A stretch of DNA of 34,527 bases. Origin: Flavobacteriaceae bacterium (lineage in GTDB: Bacteria > Bacteroidota > Bacteroidia > Flavobacteriales > Flavobacteriaceae). Position numbers and translations under genes: made by a program. Numbering within the stretch: position 1 is the stretch's first letter; every line of letters begins with the position of its first letter. Below, piece after piece: positions 1-9,860 of this stretch. The notes under the pieces are model-generated. The model worked only from the letters and a program-made list of their open reading frames with translations. It was not told where the DNA came from and made no database searches. The DNA lies in contig CANBOV010000027.1 in assembly GCA_947371275.1 (NCBI GenBank), forward strand, positions 1-34,527, written 5' to 3'.

Positions 1-74
1 TTAAAATTAATTGACCGCAACTTTTTGCTGATTTGTGATGTTTTTAACAGCTTTAGTTATTCTAATTTTAATAT

Positions 75-2099
75 CTAATTTACTAAGGTTATTTCGCTTG
101 TGATTTCATCAAAATTAGTTTTTGGAATTGCACAAGTTTTGTTTTGACATAGGTAAAATGACGTTTGTCTAGCATAATAGCGATTTTCTAAAAAAGGCAG
201 CTTTGAGTCAACATTTGTCCCAGCTAATACGATATTAGGCCAATAGTTTTGATTTGTTTTTTTTGCGTAAGACAAGGCGTCTTCACCACAAATGGCTAGT
301 TCTTTATTTTGACTAGATAAATTCATAAACAAGGTTAACCAATTAGAATATGCAGATGGGTAATCAATCATTGGAAATACATCCTCCAGCATTTGTTGTG
401 CAATAGTTTCATAATAATTATGGTTAAAGTAGATGCTCAAATAATAAAGATTATTAGCCATTACAGAATTAGCAGCCGGAATCACATTGTCCTCCGTTTC
501 ATAATGTGGAGTTATTAATGCTGAATCGTTTTTTGAGGTAAAAGAAAAGAAAGTAGTATGTTCGTCATAAAAGAAATCAAAACAATAATCAATTAATTGT
601 TTTGCATTGGATAACCAACTTTCATCTAAAGTGGCTTGATACAAAGAAATGAATGCCTGAATAACATGAGCATAATCTTCTAAATATCCATTTATACTAG
701 CTTTCCCATTTTTATAGGTTCGGTATAAATTACCTTCCGAACTCCATAGATTGTTTAGGATGAAATGTGCATTTTTAAGGGCGATATCTAGATATCGTTT
801 CTCTCCTAATGCTTTGTAGGCATCTACATATCCTTTTAGCATCATCGCATTCCAAGAGGTTATGCATTTGTCGTCTAATCTAGGCTTACTTCTTTTTGCT
901 CGTTCCAAATAAAGGATTCGTTCCCATTTTTTCTTTTTTTCAGCTAAATCTTCTGCTTTGGCACTAAGTGCAAGAGCAATTTTGCTCAGTGGTTCAGTTT
1001 GAATTAAGACGTAATTTCCATGTTCCCAATGACCAAAGGTATTGATATTAAACAAGTTTGAAAACAGCTCAAAATCTTCCTGTAAAAGTGCTTCTAGCTC
1101 GGGAGTAGTCCACACATAAAAGGCTCCTTCTTCGAGTTGACATTCAGTATTTAAACTATCAGCGTCTAAAGCAGAATAAAAACTACCTTCTTTTGTTAGC
1201 CATTCTTTTTCTACAAAAGTCAATGTTTTTTCTATGATTTCCTTGTAAAGCAAATTATGGGTGAGTTTATACGCATTAGCATAAAGCGAAATCAATTGAC
1301 CATTGTCGTATAACATTTTTTCAAAATGAGGAACATGCCACCTCATATCGACAGAATATCTTGAAAAACCTCCGTCAACGGTATCGAACAAACCTCCGTA
1401 AGCCATTTTTGTAAGCGTTAAATTCACAAAATCGACTATCGTTTTGTTTTTAGTTTGATACCCATAACGCAATAGAAATTCATAATTTGTTGGCATCATG
1501 AATTTAGGTGCTCTTGCCATGCCGCCAAATTCCCCATCGAAACTTTTTTGCCATTTTTGAACTAATTTTTCAAGAATATCAAAGTCATAGTTTATTGAAA
1601 CTTTTGTTGTAGGAATGATGCTTAACGACTGCAAACCTTCATGCAATTGTTGCGCATAATCAACTATAGTTTGAGGGTTTTGTATATAGATTTCTTGCAG
1701 CTTTTCAAGCGATTTTATCCAGTCGTTTTTTCTAAAATAAGTTCCGCCCCAAATTGGTCGCCCATCAGGTAGCGCTACTACATTCATGGGCCAACCACCT
1801 TGACCTGTCATTACTTGTACGGCTTTCATATATACAGCATCAATATCAGGACGTTCTTCTCGATCTATTTTGATATTGATAAAATGGCTATTCATTACTT
1901 GTGCAACATCATTGTCTTCAAAGCTTTCATGTTCCATTACATGACACCAATGACAAGCAGAGTATCCAATACTTATGATGATGAGCTTGTTTTCGATTAG
2001 CGCTTGTGATAATGAGTTCTGGTTCCAAGCTTTCCAATGCACAGGATTATTGGCGTGTTGAAGTAAGTAAGGACTAGTTTCGTATTGAAGTTCGTTCAT
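75..2099 (-). CDS. Thioredoxin-domain protein, YyaL/DUF255 (SPATA20-like) family
   Basis: A 674-residue protein of the YyaL/spermatogenesis-associated-protein-20 family: an N-terminal thioredoxin fold followed by a long alpha/alpha toroid resembling glycoside hydrolases and N-acylglucosamine epimerases. The N-terminus carries the family signature (SPYLLQHANNPVHW, residues 9-22) and a redox-type CHWC motif at C49-C52; further on come GGWPMNV and the WHVPHFEKMLYDNGQL block. Length is normal for the family and no signal peptide is seen, so it should be cytoplasmic. The biochemical role of the family is unsettled; a redox or sugar-related activity is only inferred from the folds. The stop is TAG at 75-77. 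A terminator lies just upstream (2107-2136), so the gene probably has its own promoter rather than reading on from nfu. Confidence 0.9.
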   Translation of the reverse strand: MNELQYETSPYLLQHANNPVHWKAWNQNSLSQALIENKLIIISIGYSACHWCHVMEHESFEDNDVAQVMNSHFINIKIDREERPDIDAVYMKAVQVMTGQGGWPMNVVALPDGRPIWGGTYFRKNDWIKSLEKLQEIYIQNPQTIVDYAQQLHEGLQSLSIIPTTKVSINYDFDILEKLVQKWQKSFDGEFGGMARAPKFMMPTNYEFLLRYGYQTKNKTIVDFVNLTLTKMAYGGLFDTVDGGFSRYSVDMRWHVPHFEKMLYDNGQLISLYANAYKLTHNLLYKEIIEKTLTFVEKEWLTKEGSFYSALDADSLNTECQLEEGAFYVWTTPELEALLQEDFELFSNLFNINTFGHWEHGNYVLIQTEPLSKIALALSAKAEDLAEKKKKWERILYLERAKRSKPRLDDKCITSWNAMMLKGYVDAYKALGEKRYLDIALKNAHFILNNLWSSEGNLYRTYKNGKASINGYLEDYAHVIQAFISLYQATLDESWLSNAKQLIDYCFDFFYDEHTTFFSFTSKNDSALITPHYETEDNVIPAANSVMANNLYYLSIYFNHNYYETIAQQMLEDVFPMIDYPSAYSNWLTLFMNLSSQNKELAICGEDALSYAKKTNQNYWPNIVLAGTNVDSKLPFLENRYYARQTSFYLCQNKTCAIPKTNFDEITSEITLVN

Positions 2100-2106
2100 G
2101 TCAAGT

Positions 2107-2136
2107 TAAAAAAAAAGCGTCCGTTTTCGGACGCTT
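2107..2136 (-). terminator. Rho-independent terminator downstream of nfu
   Basis: Perfect 9-bp stem AAGCGTCCG / CGGACGCTT with a TTTT loop (2115-2136). The run of A at 2108-2116 reads as a T tract on the minus strand, so it ends transcription coming from the Nfu gene, before the YyaL gene. Confidence 0.8.
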
Positions 2137-2164
2137 AAAGTTAATTGTTTTAATTTTAATATTG

Positions 2165-3061
2165 TTATCCATTTATTGCTTCCACAATAATATCTTTATC
2201 ATTTAACATGTCTTTCAACATATTTTCGATGCCACTTTTTAATGTAAAAGTAGAGGAAGGACATCCATTACAAGCTCCTTGAAGCACTACTTTAACTCTT
2301 TTTTCAGTTTCGTTATATGAATCAAAAAGAATGTTGCCGCCATCCGCTGCAACAGCAGGTTTTACGTATTCTTCTAATATATTGATGATTTGTTGCGAAG
2401 TTGTATCGAGATTGTCAAAGTTTTTAATTTGCTGTTTCTCATGCTTTACATCATTTACAATTTTTGTTTCGTCCAAAACAATACCTCCATTTTCAATAAA
2501 TTGCTTAATAAAAGTACGAAGTTCTAAAGTAATTTCTTCCCAAGAAATACTATCGTATTTGGTAATTGAGATATAATTTTCAGCAATAAAAATCTCTTTT
2601 ACAAAATGAAATTTAAACAACTCTATAGCCAAAGGGGAAGGAGTTGCTTCATCTATGTTTTTGAATTCTGCAGCTGTTTTGGTTAAAGCCTTGTTTACAA
2701 CAAATTTAAGAGAAGCAGGATTTGGAGTAGTTTCTCCATAAACACTAATAGGTTGTTTTTTAATAATGTTTTCACTAGGTAAAACTACCACTCCACCTTT
2801 TGATATATAATTTTCAATTTGTTCTGAAACAGCTTCTTGAACATCTTTCCAATCAACAATGCTAAATCTTTCAACAGCAATAAAATTCCCTGAAATATAT
2901 ACCGTTTTAACAAAAGGCAAATAAAAAAGTTGCTGTGCTAAGGGGGAGTTTTTAGCTTCATCTATGTTTTTATATTCAAAGCTTTCATTTTGAGTAATGA
3001 AATCTGGAAATTCAAATTTTAAAATAGTTGGATTTTGGGTTTCTTTTATAGTGATTTTCAT
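2165..3061 (-). CDS. Nfu/NifU-family Fe-S cluster scaffold with duplicated N-domain
   Basis: A 298-residue protein with two successive Nfu N-terminal domains (about residues 1-95 and 105-205; each has an NP-x-x-LKF start and a DEA-x-x-SPLA block) followed by a NifU C-terminal domain (about 222-298). The C-terminal domain has the cluster-binding CNGC motif (C264, C267). By family knowledge it assembles or carries [4Fe-4S] clusters to client enzymes in the cytoplasm. The N-domain duplication is visible directly in the sequence. It is divergent from the giant secreted protein at 3193, with about 130 bp between starts; the NifS/SUF genes are not in the window. Start ATG follows a TAAATTTG box by about 20 bases. 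Confidence 0.93.
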   Translation of the reverse strand: MKITIKETQNPTILKFEFPDFITQNESFEYKNIDEAKNSPLAQQLFYLPFVKTVYISGNFIAVERFSIVDWKDVQEAVSEQIENYISKGGVVVLPSENIIKKQPISVYGETTPNPASLKFVVNKALTKTAAEFKNIDEATPSPLAIELFKFHFVKEIFIAENYISITKYDSISWEEITLELRTFIKQFIENGGIVLDETKIVNDVKHEKQQIKNFDNLDTTSQQIINILEEYVKPAVAADGGNILFDSYNETEKRVKVVLQGACNGCPSSTFTLKSGIENMLKDMLNDKDIIVEAING

Positions 3062-3081
3062 AGCGCTAGTGCATTTTTTTG

Positions 3082-3089
3082 CAAATTTA
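3082..3089 (-). promoter_or_regulatory. Candidate -7 box for nfu
   Basis: TAAATTTG on the minus strand, a perfect match to the Bacteroidota -7 consensus TAnnTTTG, 20 bases before the ATG. No clear TTTG -33 box was found at the usual distance, so the call is tentative. Confidence 0.4.
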
Positions 3090-3162
3090 ACAAACTTATT
3101 TTCTATGAATACTTATATTTGGAGATTTAAACAACAAATTAACATATCGAGCTGTTTTTTTT

Positions 3163-3170
3163 TAAATTTG
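3163..3170 (+). promoter_or_regulatory. Candidate -7 box for the first giant T9SS protein
   Basis: TAAATTTG on the plus strand, matching TAnnTTTG, 22 bases before the ATG at 3193; it is the mirror partner of the identical box for nfu in the same divergent intergenic region. A -33 TTTG is not obvious. Confidence 0.4.
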
Positions 3171-3192
3171 ACATGCCGAAAAAACCATATTT

Positions 3193-6100
3193 ATGAAGCG
3201 AATATTACTCACTTTTTTATTGTTTTTGATTGGATATAATTCCTTTTCGCAACCTATTGTAGTGAATACTTCTACATATACTGTGCCGCAGTTGGTTCAA
3301 GACGTATTGTTTGCCGCTCCACCCGGAGGTGGTGGGTCTTCTTGTGTTGGAACTATATCTAACATTTCTTGGAGCACCGGAACAGATTTTGGTTTTACAA
3401 ACGGGATAGGGTACTTTACCAATACCAATCCAAACTTTCCTTTATCCTCCGGAGTAATCTTAAGTACTGGAGATGTTACTCAAGCCCCTGGGCCAAATTT
3501 AACAACCCAAGGGAATGGGGTATGGCCTGGAGATGCTGATTTATTTAATTATATAAGTGGTTTAGGAATTGATCCCGGGTTAACGGATTATAACGATGCT
3601 ACAGTTTTAGAATTTGATTTTACTCCCTTGACAAGTACAATGAGTTTTGATTTCCTTTTTGCTTCTGAGGAATATGGTACTTTTCAATGTGATTATTCAG
3701 ATTCATTTGCCTTTTTCTTAACTAATATCACAGCTGGTTCAGCGCCAACTAACTTAGCATTAATCCCTAGTACAACTACACCAATTTCGGTTGTTACTAT
3801 CAGAGACAATACCTACAATACAGCATGTGCCTCGGTAAATCCTACTTATTTTGGAAATTATAATGGGGCAGGTAATGCTGCTACAGCAGCTACTAATTTT
3901 AATGGTGAAACTATTCAAATGACTGCTAGTGCAACTGTAATTCCAAATAATGTATATCATATAAAACTTGTTGTTGCCGATAGAAATGATAATAGTTATG
4001 ATTCTGCTGTTTTTCTGGGCGGCGGAAGTTTTGATATTGGAACGGCAACAATCGGTGGTACAGGAACATACAATGGTTTAGATGACTTTACAGGACCAAA
4101 TGCTGTTTGTGGATCTTCAGTTGTAACAGTTCAAGCAGGAACAGTTCCTATTTCTGGGGTTACTTATAGCTGGACGTTGGATGGCAATCTAATTCCAGGG
4201 GCTAATTCATATAGTTATGATATGGATCAGGCTGGGACCTATTGCGTAACATTGACCTACCCTGGAGGATGTACCCAAACGGATTGTACCACTGTAGAAC
4301 ATATTCCGGGATTGACTTTAGGTGTACCAACAACCTTAGCGTTGTGTGGTGTAGGTTCTGCTACATTTGATTTAACTTTGAATGAACCATTAATTTTAAA
4401 TGGAATGACTAATACAGTTAGTTATTATCATTCATTAATAAACGCTCAACAGTTATTTGCGCCAATAAACAATCCAACAAGTTATAACGGAACAGACGGT
4501 GAAATAATATATGTAGCGGTTGAAGACGACAATACTGGGTGTGTCTCAACAACTCAATTTCAATTAAATGTTGATCCTACACTATGCATCAGTGCACCAG
4601 TAGCGGTTACACCACCTGATTTATATGCCTATGAAACAGCAATAAGTACCAATGTAGGGATATTTGATTTTACGCCTCAAACATCAATTGTTATGGGGTC
4701 AAATAATCCTGCCGATTTTACAGTTTCTTATTATACTTCACAAGCAGATGCAGACGCAGGAACTAATCCAATTGGCAATATAATTGCTTTCTTAAGCACA
4801 TCAAATCCACAAACAATTTATGTGAGATTAGAAGATAATAATGACGCAACAAATTACGATACTACTAGTTTTAATTTGATCATAATTGGTTTGCCAACCA
4901 TTACAATTTCTTCCAATGTAAATGCTGTGTGTAGTGGTCAAACTGCAATAATAACTTTTACAGGTACAGCCAATGCTATCATTGATTATACTGTAGATGG
5001 TAATCCAGCTCAAATAGTTTTAGATGCTTCAGGAACAAATCAAATTGTTACTCCCGCATTAAGCAGTACGTCTGTTTATAATTTAGTTAGTGCTACATTA
5101 ACTACTGCTGCAGGAACTACAACGCAACCAGAAGTTGGTTCTGCAACTATTACTATAACCGCTCCTCCCGTAGTCAGTTCTCCTACACCATATTTGGTTT
5201 GTGATGATAATAATGATGGTATTTCTTGTTTGTTTGACTTGACTACCAAAGATGTTGAGATTACCACTGCACCTAATGTGGTTGCCTATTATGGTACCTT
5301 AACAGATGCTCAAACGGGAGCTACAACGGCATTGACTAGTCCATATTGTAATAGTAATCCAGGATTAGAGACATTATATATAAGAGTTTATGACCCTGCT
5401 GCTCCTGGTTGTTATGCTAATACTACTCTTCAATTGGTTGTAAATCCAACACCTCAAGCCAATCCAATAATTTCAGATTATGCGTTGTGTGATTACAACA
5501 ATCCGGGGGACATGGTAGAGCAGTTTACCCTGCATTCTAAAGATGTAGAGATTAAGAATAATCAACCTAATGTTACGATCACCTATTATCCAACGCAGGC
5601 GGATGCTTTAGCACAAAATATTGCCAATGCATTACCTAATTTATATACGTCAGCGTCTCAAACGATCTGGTTGAATATTAAAGACAATATTACGGGATGT
5701 AATTCGGTTAGTTCGTTTAACTTGGTGGTGAATCCATTACCGGTGGTCGTTGTACCGCCTACTATTATTCAATGTAGTAATGGAGTTTCTACACAAGCTC
5801 AATTTGATTTAACGTTAAATCATGACGCTGTAACAAATGGAACTCCTGGTTTAACAGTAACGTATTACACTAGTTTGGTTAATGCTCAAAATGCTAATAA
5901 TCCAATAATAGCTCCAGCTACCTATACCGGCACAAATAATGAAATTATTCATATTAGAGTAGAAAATGACAACACAGGATGTTTCAGTACTACTACCCAA
6001 TTATTACAAGTAACACAAGGACCAACGGCTATAACACCATTACCATTGCATTATTGCGACCCTAATAATGATGGATTTGGCATATTTGATTTAGACTCAG

Positions 6101-9100
6101 TTAAAGCTCAAATTCAAGGTGGAGTAATTGATCCAAATGTGACTATTGGTTTTTATGAAACCCAGACTGATGCTATTATTAGATCTAACCCATCATTGAC
6201 AAGTCCGTATAATAATATAAATCCATGGACACAAACGATTTATGTTAGTGTATATTATACCTTAACGGGTTGTGCTAATTATGTACAATTGCAGTTGATT
6301 GTAGATCCTACACCAGAAGCTACTACACCAACCGACTACCACTTATGTGATTACACGGGAGCGGCTGGGCAGGAGCCTTTTGATTTAACTACTAAGATTT
6401 CGGAGGTATTAGGTTCGATTAACCCAGTGGGTACTCAAGTTACCTTCTATACCGATAATGCTGCTGCTCAGAACGGAACCGCTGTGGGACAAATCACCAA
6501 CGTTACCGGGTATTTGAATACGGCTAATCCGCAAATTATCTACGTTAGAGTAGAGTTTACTGCTACCCATTGTTATGATATTGTACCGCTTAAACTAGTA
6601 GTAGATTCATTACCACTGGCTACCCAACCGAATTACCCACAATATTCCTTGTGTGATTATACAGGAACCATAGGCCATGAGAGCTTTGACTTGGCATCCC
6701 AAGTAAGCAGTATCTTGTTGAACCAAACCGGTATGGATGTATTGTTCTATCCTAGTTTGGCTGCCGCTCAAGCCGGCGTAGTTGGTACTTCTATTAATGA
6801 TATTTATCCGAACTTGCAGTATGTTAACGTACCGGCTTATGTACAAACTTTAGGAATCAGAATCACCAACCACATTACGGGTTGCTATTCTATCTCTACG
6901 ATGGATATTCGTGTGAATCCGTTACCGTCACCTATTCCGCCTACTAGTGCGTATACGATATGTGACGACAATCAGGATGGTATCAGCTTGTTTGATTTAA
7001 CCACTTTGACTACCGACATCCTTCAAGGAGCGCCTTATACGATAACCTTTTTTGAAACGGCCACCGATGCGGACCAGAATACTAATCCAATTCTAGACCC
7101 AGCACATTACTATAACATCTTCGCCTTTAGCCAAATCTTGTATGTAAGAGCAGAGGACCCAATCACGCATTGTTATACTGTGATGCCGATTACTTTGGGC
7201 GTAGACCCTAGTCCGACAGCCCCTTTTAACGTGCCGGATATCGAGTTGTGTGATCAAGACAGTAATCCGTATAACGCTACTACTTTGATTAACCTTACAC
7301 AGAATACGGCCAATGTACTGGGCCAACAACCTCTTGCGTCATCAAATTATACCGTGGAGTACTTTACTTCTAAAGTTTTAGCTGATGATGGAACAGCTCC
7401 TATTATTCCAGCTACGGTTTTTAATGGTGCAGATGGCCAAGTAATTTGGGTTAGAGTAGAGAACATTGCTACAGGTTGTTACAACCTAGCAACTTTTAAA
7501 TTGATTATTCATACACCGTTACAATTGACTACACCAACGGTACTTAATATGTGTGATGACGATGCCAGTCCGAATGACCAACACACTGAGTTTGATTTGA
7601 CTGTAAGAGACCTTGAGATTAACCAAGGTACGGGCTATACGGTTACCTATTACACTAGTGGTAATGTCTTGATCACTGACCCAGCGCATTATGTGAATGG
7701 TTTACCAGGAGCGGTAGAGCCTATTATAGCGGTGGTAACTACGCCGTTTGGTTGTACTAGTTCGACTATTTTAGATATTAGAGTATTACCAGTACCAACA
7801 CCTTTAGACCCTAGCACCGCCACTCCAGAGCTTACTTTGGGTGTACAGTGTGAGAACGCTACAGGTTCGGGAGTGGCACAGTTTGATTTGACGGTTAATG
7901 CGGGCTATATTATGAATGGTGACCCAAGTGTTACCTTGCATTATTTCCCTACTCAGGCTGATTTAGATAACAATACTAATGAGATCCTTACCCCAACCAC
8001 TGCACTAATAGGAGACCCTTCTATTGCGGGTACTACGGTAGGACTAGTACAATATGTTTACATCGCCGTATCGAGCAGTGTGTTTAGCGATTATACGGGT
8101 AGAAAATGTTATAAAGAAGTCAAAGAAGGCTTTGTGGTGAATCCGTTACCTACGGTAGCCGCTATTGCTGACTTCCAAATCTGTGAGCACGATCCAGTGA
8201 CTAATAATGGTTTGGAGATCTTTGACTTGACTACGCAAATTCCTGCTTTATTAGCCGGTAATGCTACAACGCCAGTCTCTACTTATACCGTGGCCTTCTA
8301 TGAAGACCCAGCCTTGTTAATTCCGATTACTAATCCAAGTGCGTATCCAAATACCAGTAACCCACAAACGATTTATGTACAGGTTACCAATAACACCACC
8401 ACTTGTAAAAGCAGCATTGGCAACTTTAACTTGGTTGTCAATCCTAAACCGATAGTGGCTACACCAATGCCAGACATGAAGTCGTGTGATACCGACGGCG
8501 TGAATGACGGACAGATGTTGTTTACGCAGAGTGGTACTAGTCCGCTAGCGAGTTTGGCTGGCTATACTGAGTGGGTATTAGGTACGACACAAACGGCTCC
8601 GACTTATGTGGTAGAGTTCTACGACAACCAGACTTCGGCCGAGGCGGGTATATCCACCAATGCTTTGACTGATTTGGCGAACTACCAAGTGCATACGGGT
8701 ACTTATTGGGTACGTGTGGAAAACTTAGTAACGGGTTGTTATCAGTTGGATTCTTTTGATGTTACCATAGAGAAACTAGCCAAACCAGTGATTACAAGTA
8801 ATACAGGCAGTAATGTTGCTTGTGTGACTTGGCCAACCACTACGGTAGTGAACAACTTAATCTTAGACAGTGGTATTACCGCTCCGAATTATACCTTTAA
8901 CTGGTATGCTGACGGGCAGCTCATTGCAGGACAAAACAGTAGCACTATAAACATTACTAATGTAGCTACTACCGCTACGCATGTAGTATACACGGTAGAG
9001 GCGGTGAGTGTGAACCCACCTATGTTGGGTTGTACTTCGGTTATTACTCCGGCGTCTACTTTTGATGTGATTAAATCGGGTCAAGCGGCTAACTTAAGCT

Positions 9101-9579
9101 ATACGGTTACTAACGCCTTTGCAGAGAACCAAGTGATTACAGTAACCAATGATGGTTATGGACTTTACCAATACAGTTTAGACGACGGACCAAGACAACT
9201 GAGTCCGATCTTTGAGAATGTCTCAATAGGTACACACACCCTTTATGTATGGGATACATTGAGTGCGGATGGCTACTCTTGTGGGGTACAACTCATCGAG
9301 AATGTCGAAACCATCGATTACCCACCCTATTTTACGCCTAACAATGACGGCATACATGATGACTGGAACATTCACGGCTTGCAAGGACAGCCTACTGCTA
9401 AAATCTACATCTTTGATCGCCATGGTAAATTATTAAAACAATTGAGTCCGACTACTAATGGCTGGGATGGAACTTACAACGGTCACTTGATGCCTTCGGA
9501 TGATTACTGGTTTACGGTAGATTATCAAGAAGGTGTTAATTCGAAGCAGTTTAAGGGGCATTTTGCGATGAAACGATAA
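3193..9579 (+). CDS. Giant secreted multi-repeat protein, choice-of-anchor L, T9SS type B sorting domain
   Basis: A 2128-residue surface or secreted protein. Signal peptide at residues 1-20 (ends YNSFSQ). A choice-of-anchor L domain fills about 30-285 (FLFASEEYGTFQC and VVTIRDNTYNTAC blocks), then an Ig-like domain (to about 370). About 14 copies of a ~95-residue repeat follow (about 373-1866), pattern LCD..(5-10)..FDLT....YY.S..DA....I.....IYVRVEN..TGCY...F.L.V.P.P, interrupted once by an Ig-like domain after copy 2. Two more Ig-like segments lead to the T9SS type B (gliding-motility-associated) C-terminal domain, about 2042-2128, with FTPNNDGIHDDW and IYIFDRHGKLL. Several repeats carry DxNxDG-type acidic loops. 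Role (adhesion or matrix) is inferred from architecture only. No PorP/SprF gene is adjacent. DNA composition shifts towards higher GC in the second half. Confidence 0.92.
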   Translation: MKRILLTFLLFLIGYNSFSQPIVVNTSTYTVPQLVQDVLFAAPPGGGGSSCVGTISNISWSTGTDFGFTNGIGYFTNTNPNFPLSSGVILSTGDVTQAPGPNLTTQGNGVWPGDADLFNYISGLGIDPGLTDYNDATVLEFDFTPLTSTMSFDFLFASEEYGTFQCDYSDSFAFFLTNITAGSAPTNLALIPSTTTPISVVTIRDNTYNTACASVNPTYFGNYNGAGNAATAATNFNGETIQMTASATVIPNNVYHIKLVVADRNDNSYDSAVFLGGGSFDIGTATIGGTGTYNGLDDFTGPNAVCGSSVVTVQAGTVPISGVTYSWTLDGNLIPGANSYSYDMDQAGTYCVTLTYPGGCTQTDCTTVEHIPGLTLGVPTTLALCGVGSATFDLTLNEPLILNGMTNTVSYYHSLINAQQLFAPINNPTSYNGTDGEIIYVAVEDDNTGCVSTTQFQLNVDPTLCISAPVAVTPPDLYAYETAISTNVGIFDFTPQTSIVMGSNNPADFTVSYYTSQADADAGTNPIGNIIAFLSTSNPQTIYVRLEDNNDATNYDTTSFNLIIIGLPTITISSNVNAVCSGQTAIITFTGTANAIIDYTVDGNPAQIVLDASGTNQIVTPALSSTSVYNLVSATLTTAAGTTTQPEVGSATITITAPPVVSSPTPYLVCDDNNDGISCLFDLTTKDVEITTAPNVVAYYGTLTDAQTGATTALTSPYCNSNPGLETLYIRVYDPAAPGCYANTTLQLVVNPTPQANPIISDYALCDYNNPGDMVEQFTLHSKDVEIKNNQPNVTITYYPTQADALAQNIANALPNLYTSASQTIWLNIKDNITGCNSVSSFNLVVNPLPVVVVPPTIIQCSNGVSTQAQFDLTLNHDAVTNGTPGLTVTYYTSLVNAQNANNPIIAPATYTGTNNEIIHIRVENDNTGCFSTTTQLLQVTQGPTAITPLPLHYCDPNNDGFGIFDLDSVKAQIQGGVIDPNVTIGFYETQTDAIIRSNPSLTSPYNNINPWTQTIYVSVYYTLTGCANYVQLQLIVDPTPEATTPTDYHLCDYTGAAGQEPFDLTTKISEVLGSINPVGTQVTFYTDNAAAQNGTAVGQITNVTGYLNTANPQIIYVRVEFTATHCYDIVPLKLVVDSLPLATQPNYPQYSLCDYTGTIGHESFDLASQVSSILLNQTGMDVLFYPSLAAAQAGVVGTSINDIYPNLQYVNVPAYVQTLGIRITNHITGCYSISTMDIRVNPLPSPIPPTSAYTICDDNQDGISLFDLTTLTTDILQGAPYTITFFETATDADQNTNPILDPAHYYNIFAFSQILYVRAEDPITHCYTVMPITLGVDPSPTAPFNVPDIELCDQDSNPYNATTLINLTQNTANVLGQQPLASSNYTVEYFTSKVLADDGTAPIIPATVFNGADGQVIWVRVENIATGCYNLATFKLIIHTPLQLTTPTVLNMCDDDASPNDQHTEFDLTVRDLEINQGTGYTVTYYTSGNVLITDPAHYVNGLPGAVEPIIAVVTTPFGCTSSTILDIRVLPVPTPLDPSTATPELTLGVQCENATGSGVAQFDLTVNAGYIMNGDPSVTLHYFPTQADLDNNTNEILTPTTALIGDPSIAGTTVGLVQYVYIAVSSSVFSDYTGRKCYKEVKEGFVVNPLPTVAAIADFQICEHDPVTNNGLEIFDLTTQIPALLAGNATTPVSTYTVAFYEDPALLIPITNPSAYPNTSNPQTIYVQVTNNTTTCKSSIGNFNLVVNPKPIVATPMPDMKSCDTDGVNDGQMLFTQSGTSPLASLAGYTEWVLGTTQTAPTYVVEFYDNQTSAEAGISTNALTDLANYQVHTGTYWVRVENLVTGCYQLDSFDVTIEKLAKPVITSNTGSNVACVTWPTTTVVNNLILDSGITAPNYTFNWYADGQLIAGQNSSTINITNVATTATHVVYTVEAVSVNPPMLGCTSVITPASTFDVIKSGQAANLSYTVTNAFAENQVITVTNDGYGLYQYSLDDGPRQLSPIFENVSIGTHTLYVWDTLSADGYSCGVQLIENVETIDYPPYFTPNNDGIHDDWNIHGLQGQPTAKIYIFDRHGKLLKQLSPTTNGWDGTYNGHLMPSDDYWFTVDYQEGVNSKQFKGHFAMKR

Positions 9580-9581
9580 AT

Positions 9582-9612
9582 AAAAAAAGCCACTCTGCGA
9601 GTGGCTTTTTTT
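9582..9612 (+). terminator. Rho-independent terminator of the first giant gene
   Basis: Stem GCCACTC / GAGTGGC with a TGC loop (9589-9605), flanked by an A run on the left and a T run on the right. It starts three bases after the stop codon; the A/T flanks extend the pairing and could work in both directions. Confidence 0.85.
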
Positions 9613-9860
9613 ATTGAATCTCAGTCTCAATCTCAGTAGGCTTTTTTTAAAGAATGTTTGTCTTTCCTGCGGACGCGGACACGAGGCTCGTCTTAAGACG
9701 AGACGACTGATGGAACGAAGTGGAATAAATCTAGATCGAGGTCGCTGTTTAAAAGAATAAAAAGTAAGGAGAAGTAAAGTCTACCTACAGGTATAGTAGG
9801 CTTTAAGTAAACTCTGAGTAAACTCTATAGGATACTAAGGGTTACTATTTACTCTACTTC
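9613..9860. other. Gene-free intergenic region with palindromes and short direct repeats
   Basis: No credible ORF. It holds a perfect 16-bp palindrome CTCGTCTTAAGACGAG (9687-9702) inside a more GC-rich patch (about 9667-9755), a repeated TCTCAG/TCTCAA run near 9618-9635, an inverted repeat CCTAC...GTAGG near 9785-9800, and a tandem GTAAACTCT pair near 9802-9822. AGTAGGC occurs twice. The GC-rich patch looks like dispersed repeat DNA, but only one copy is in the window. Confidence 0.5.

Noticed and set aside
1..74. End of another gene at the left edge
   Set aside because: All three minus frames contain stops close together and no family motif is readable in so short a stretch; nothing can be supported.
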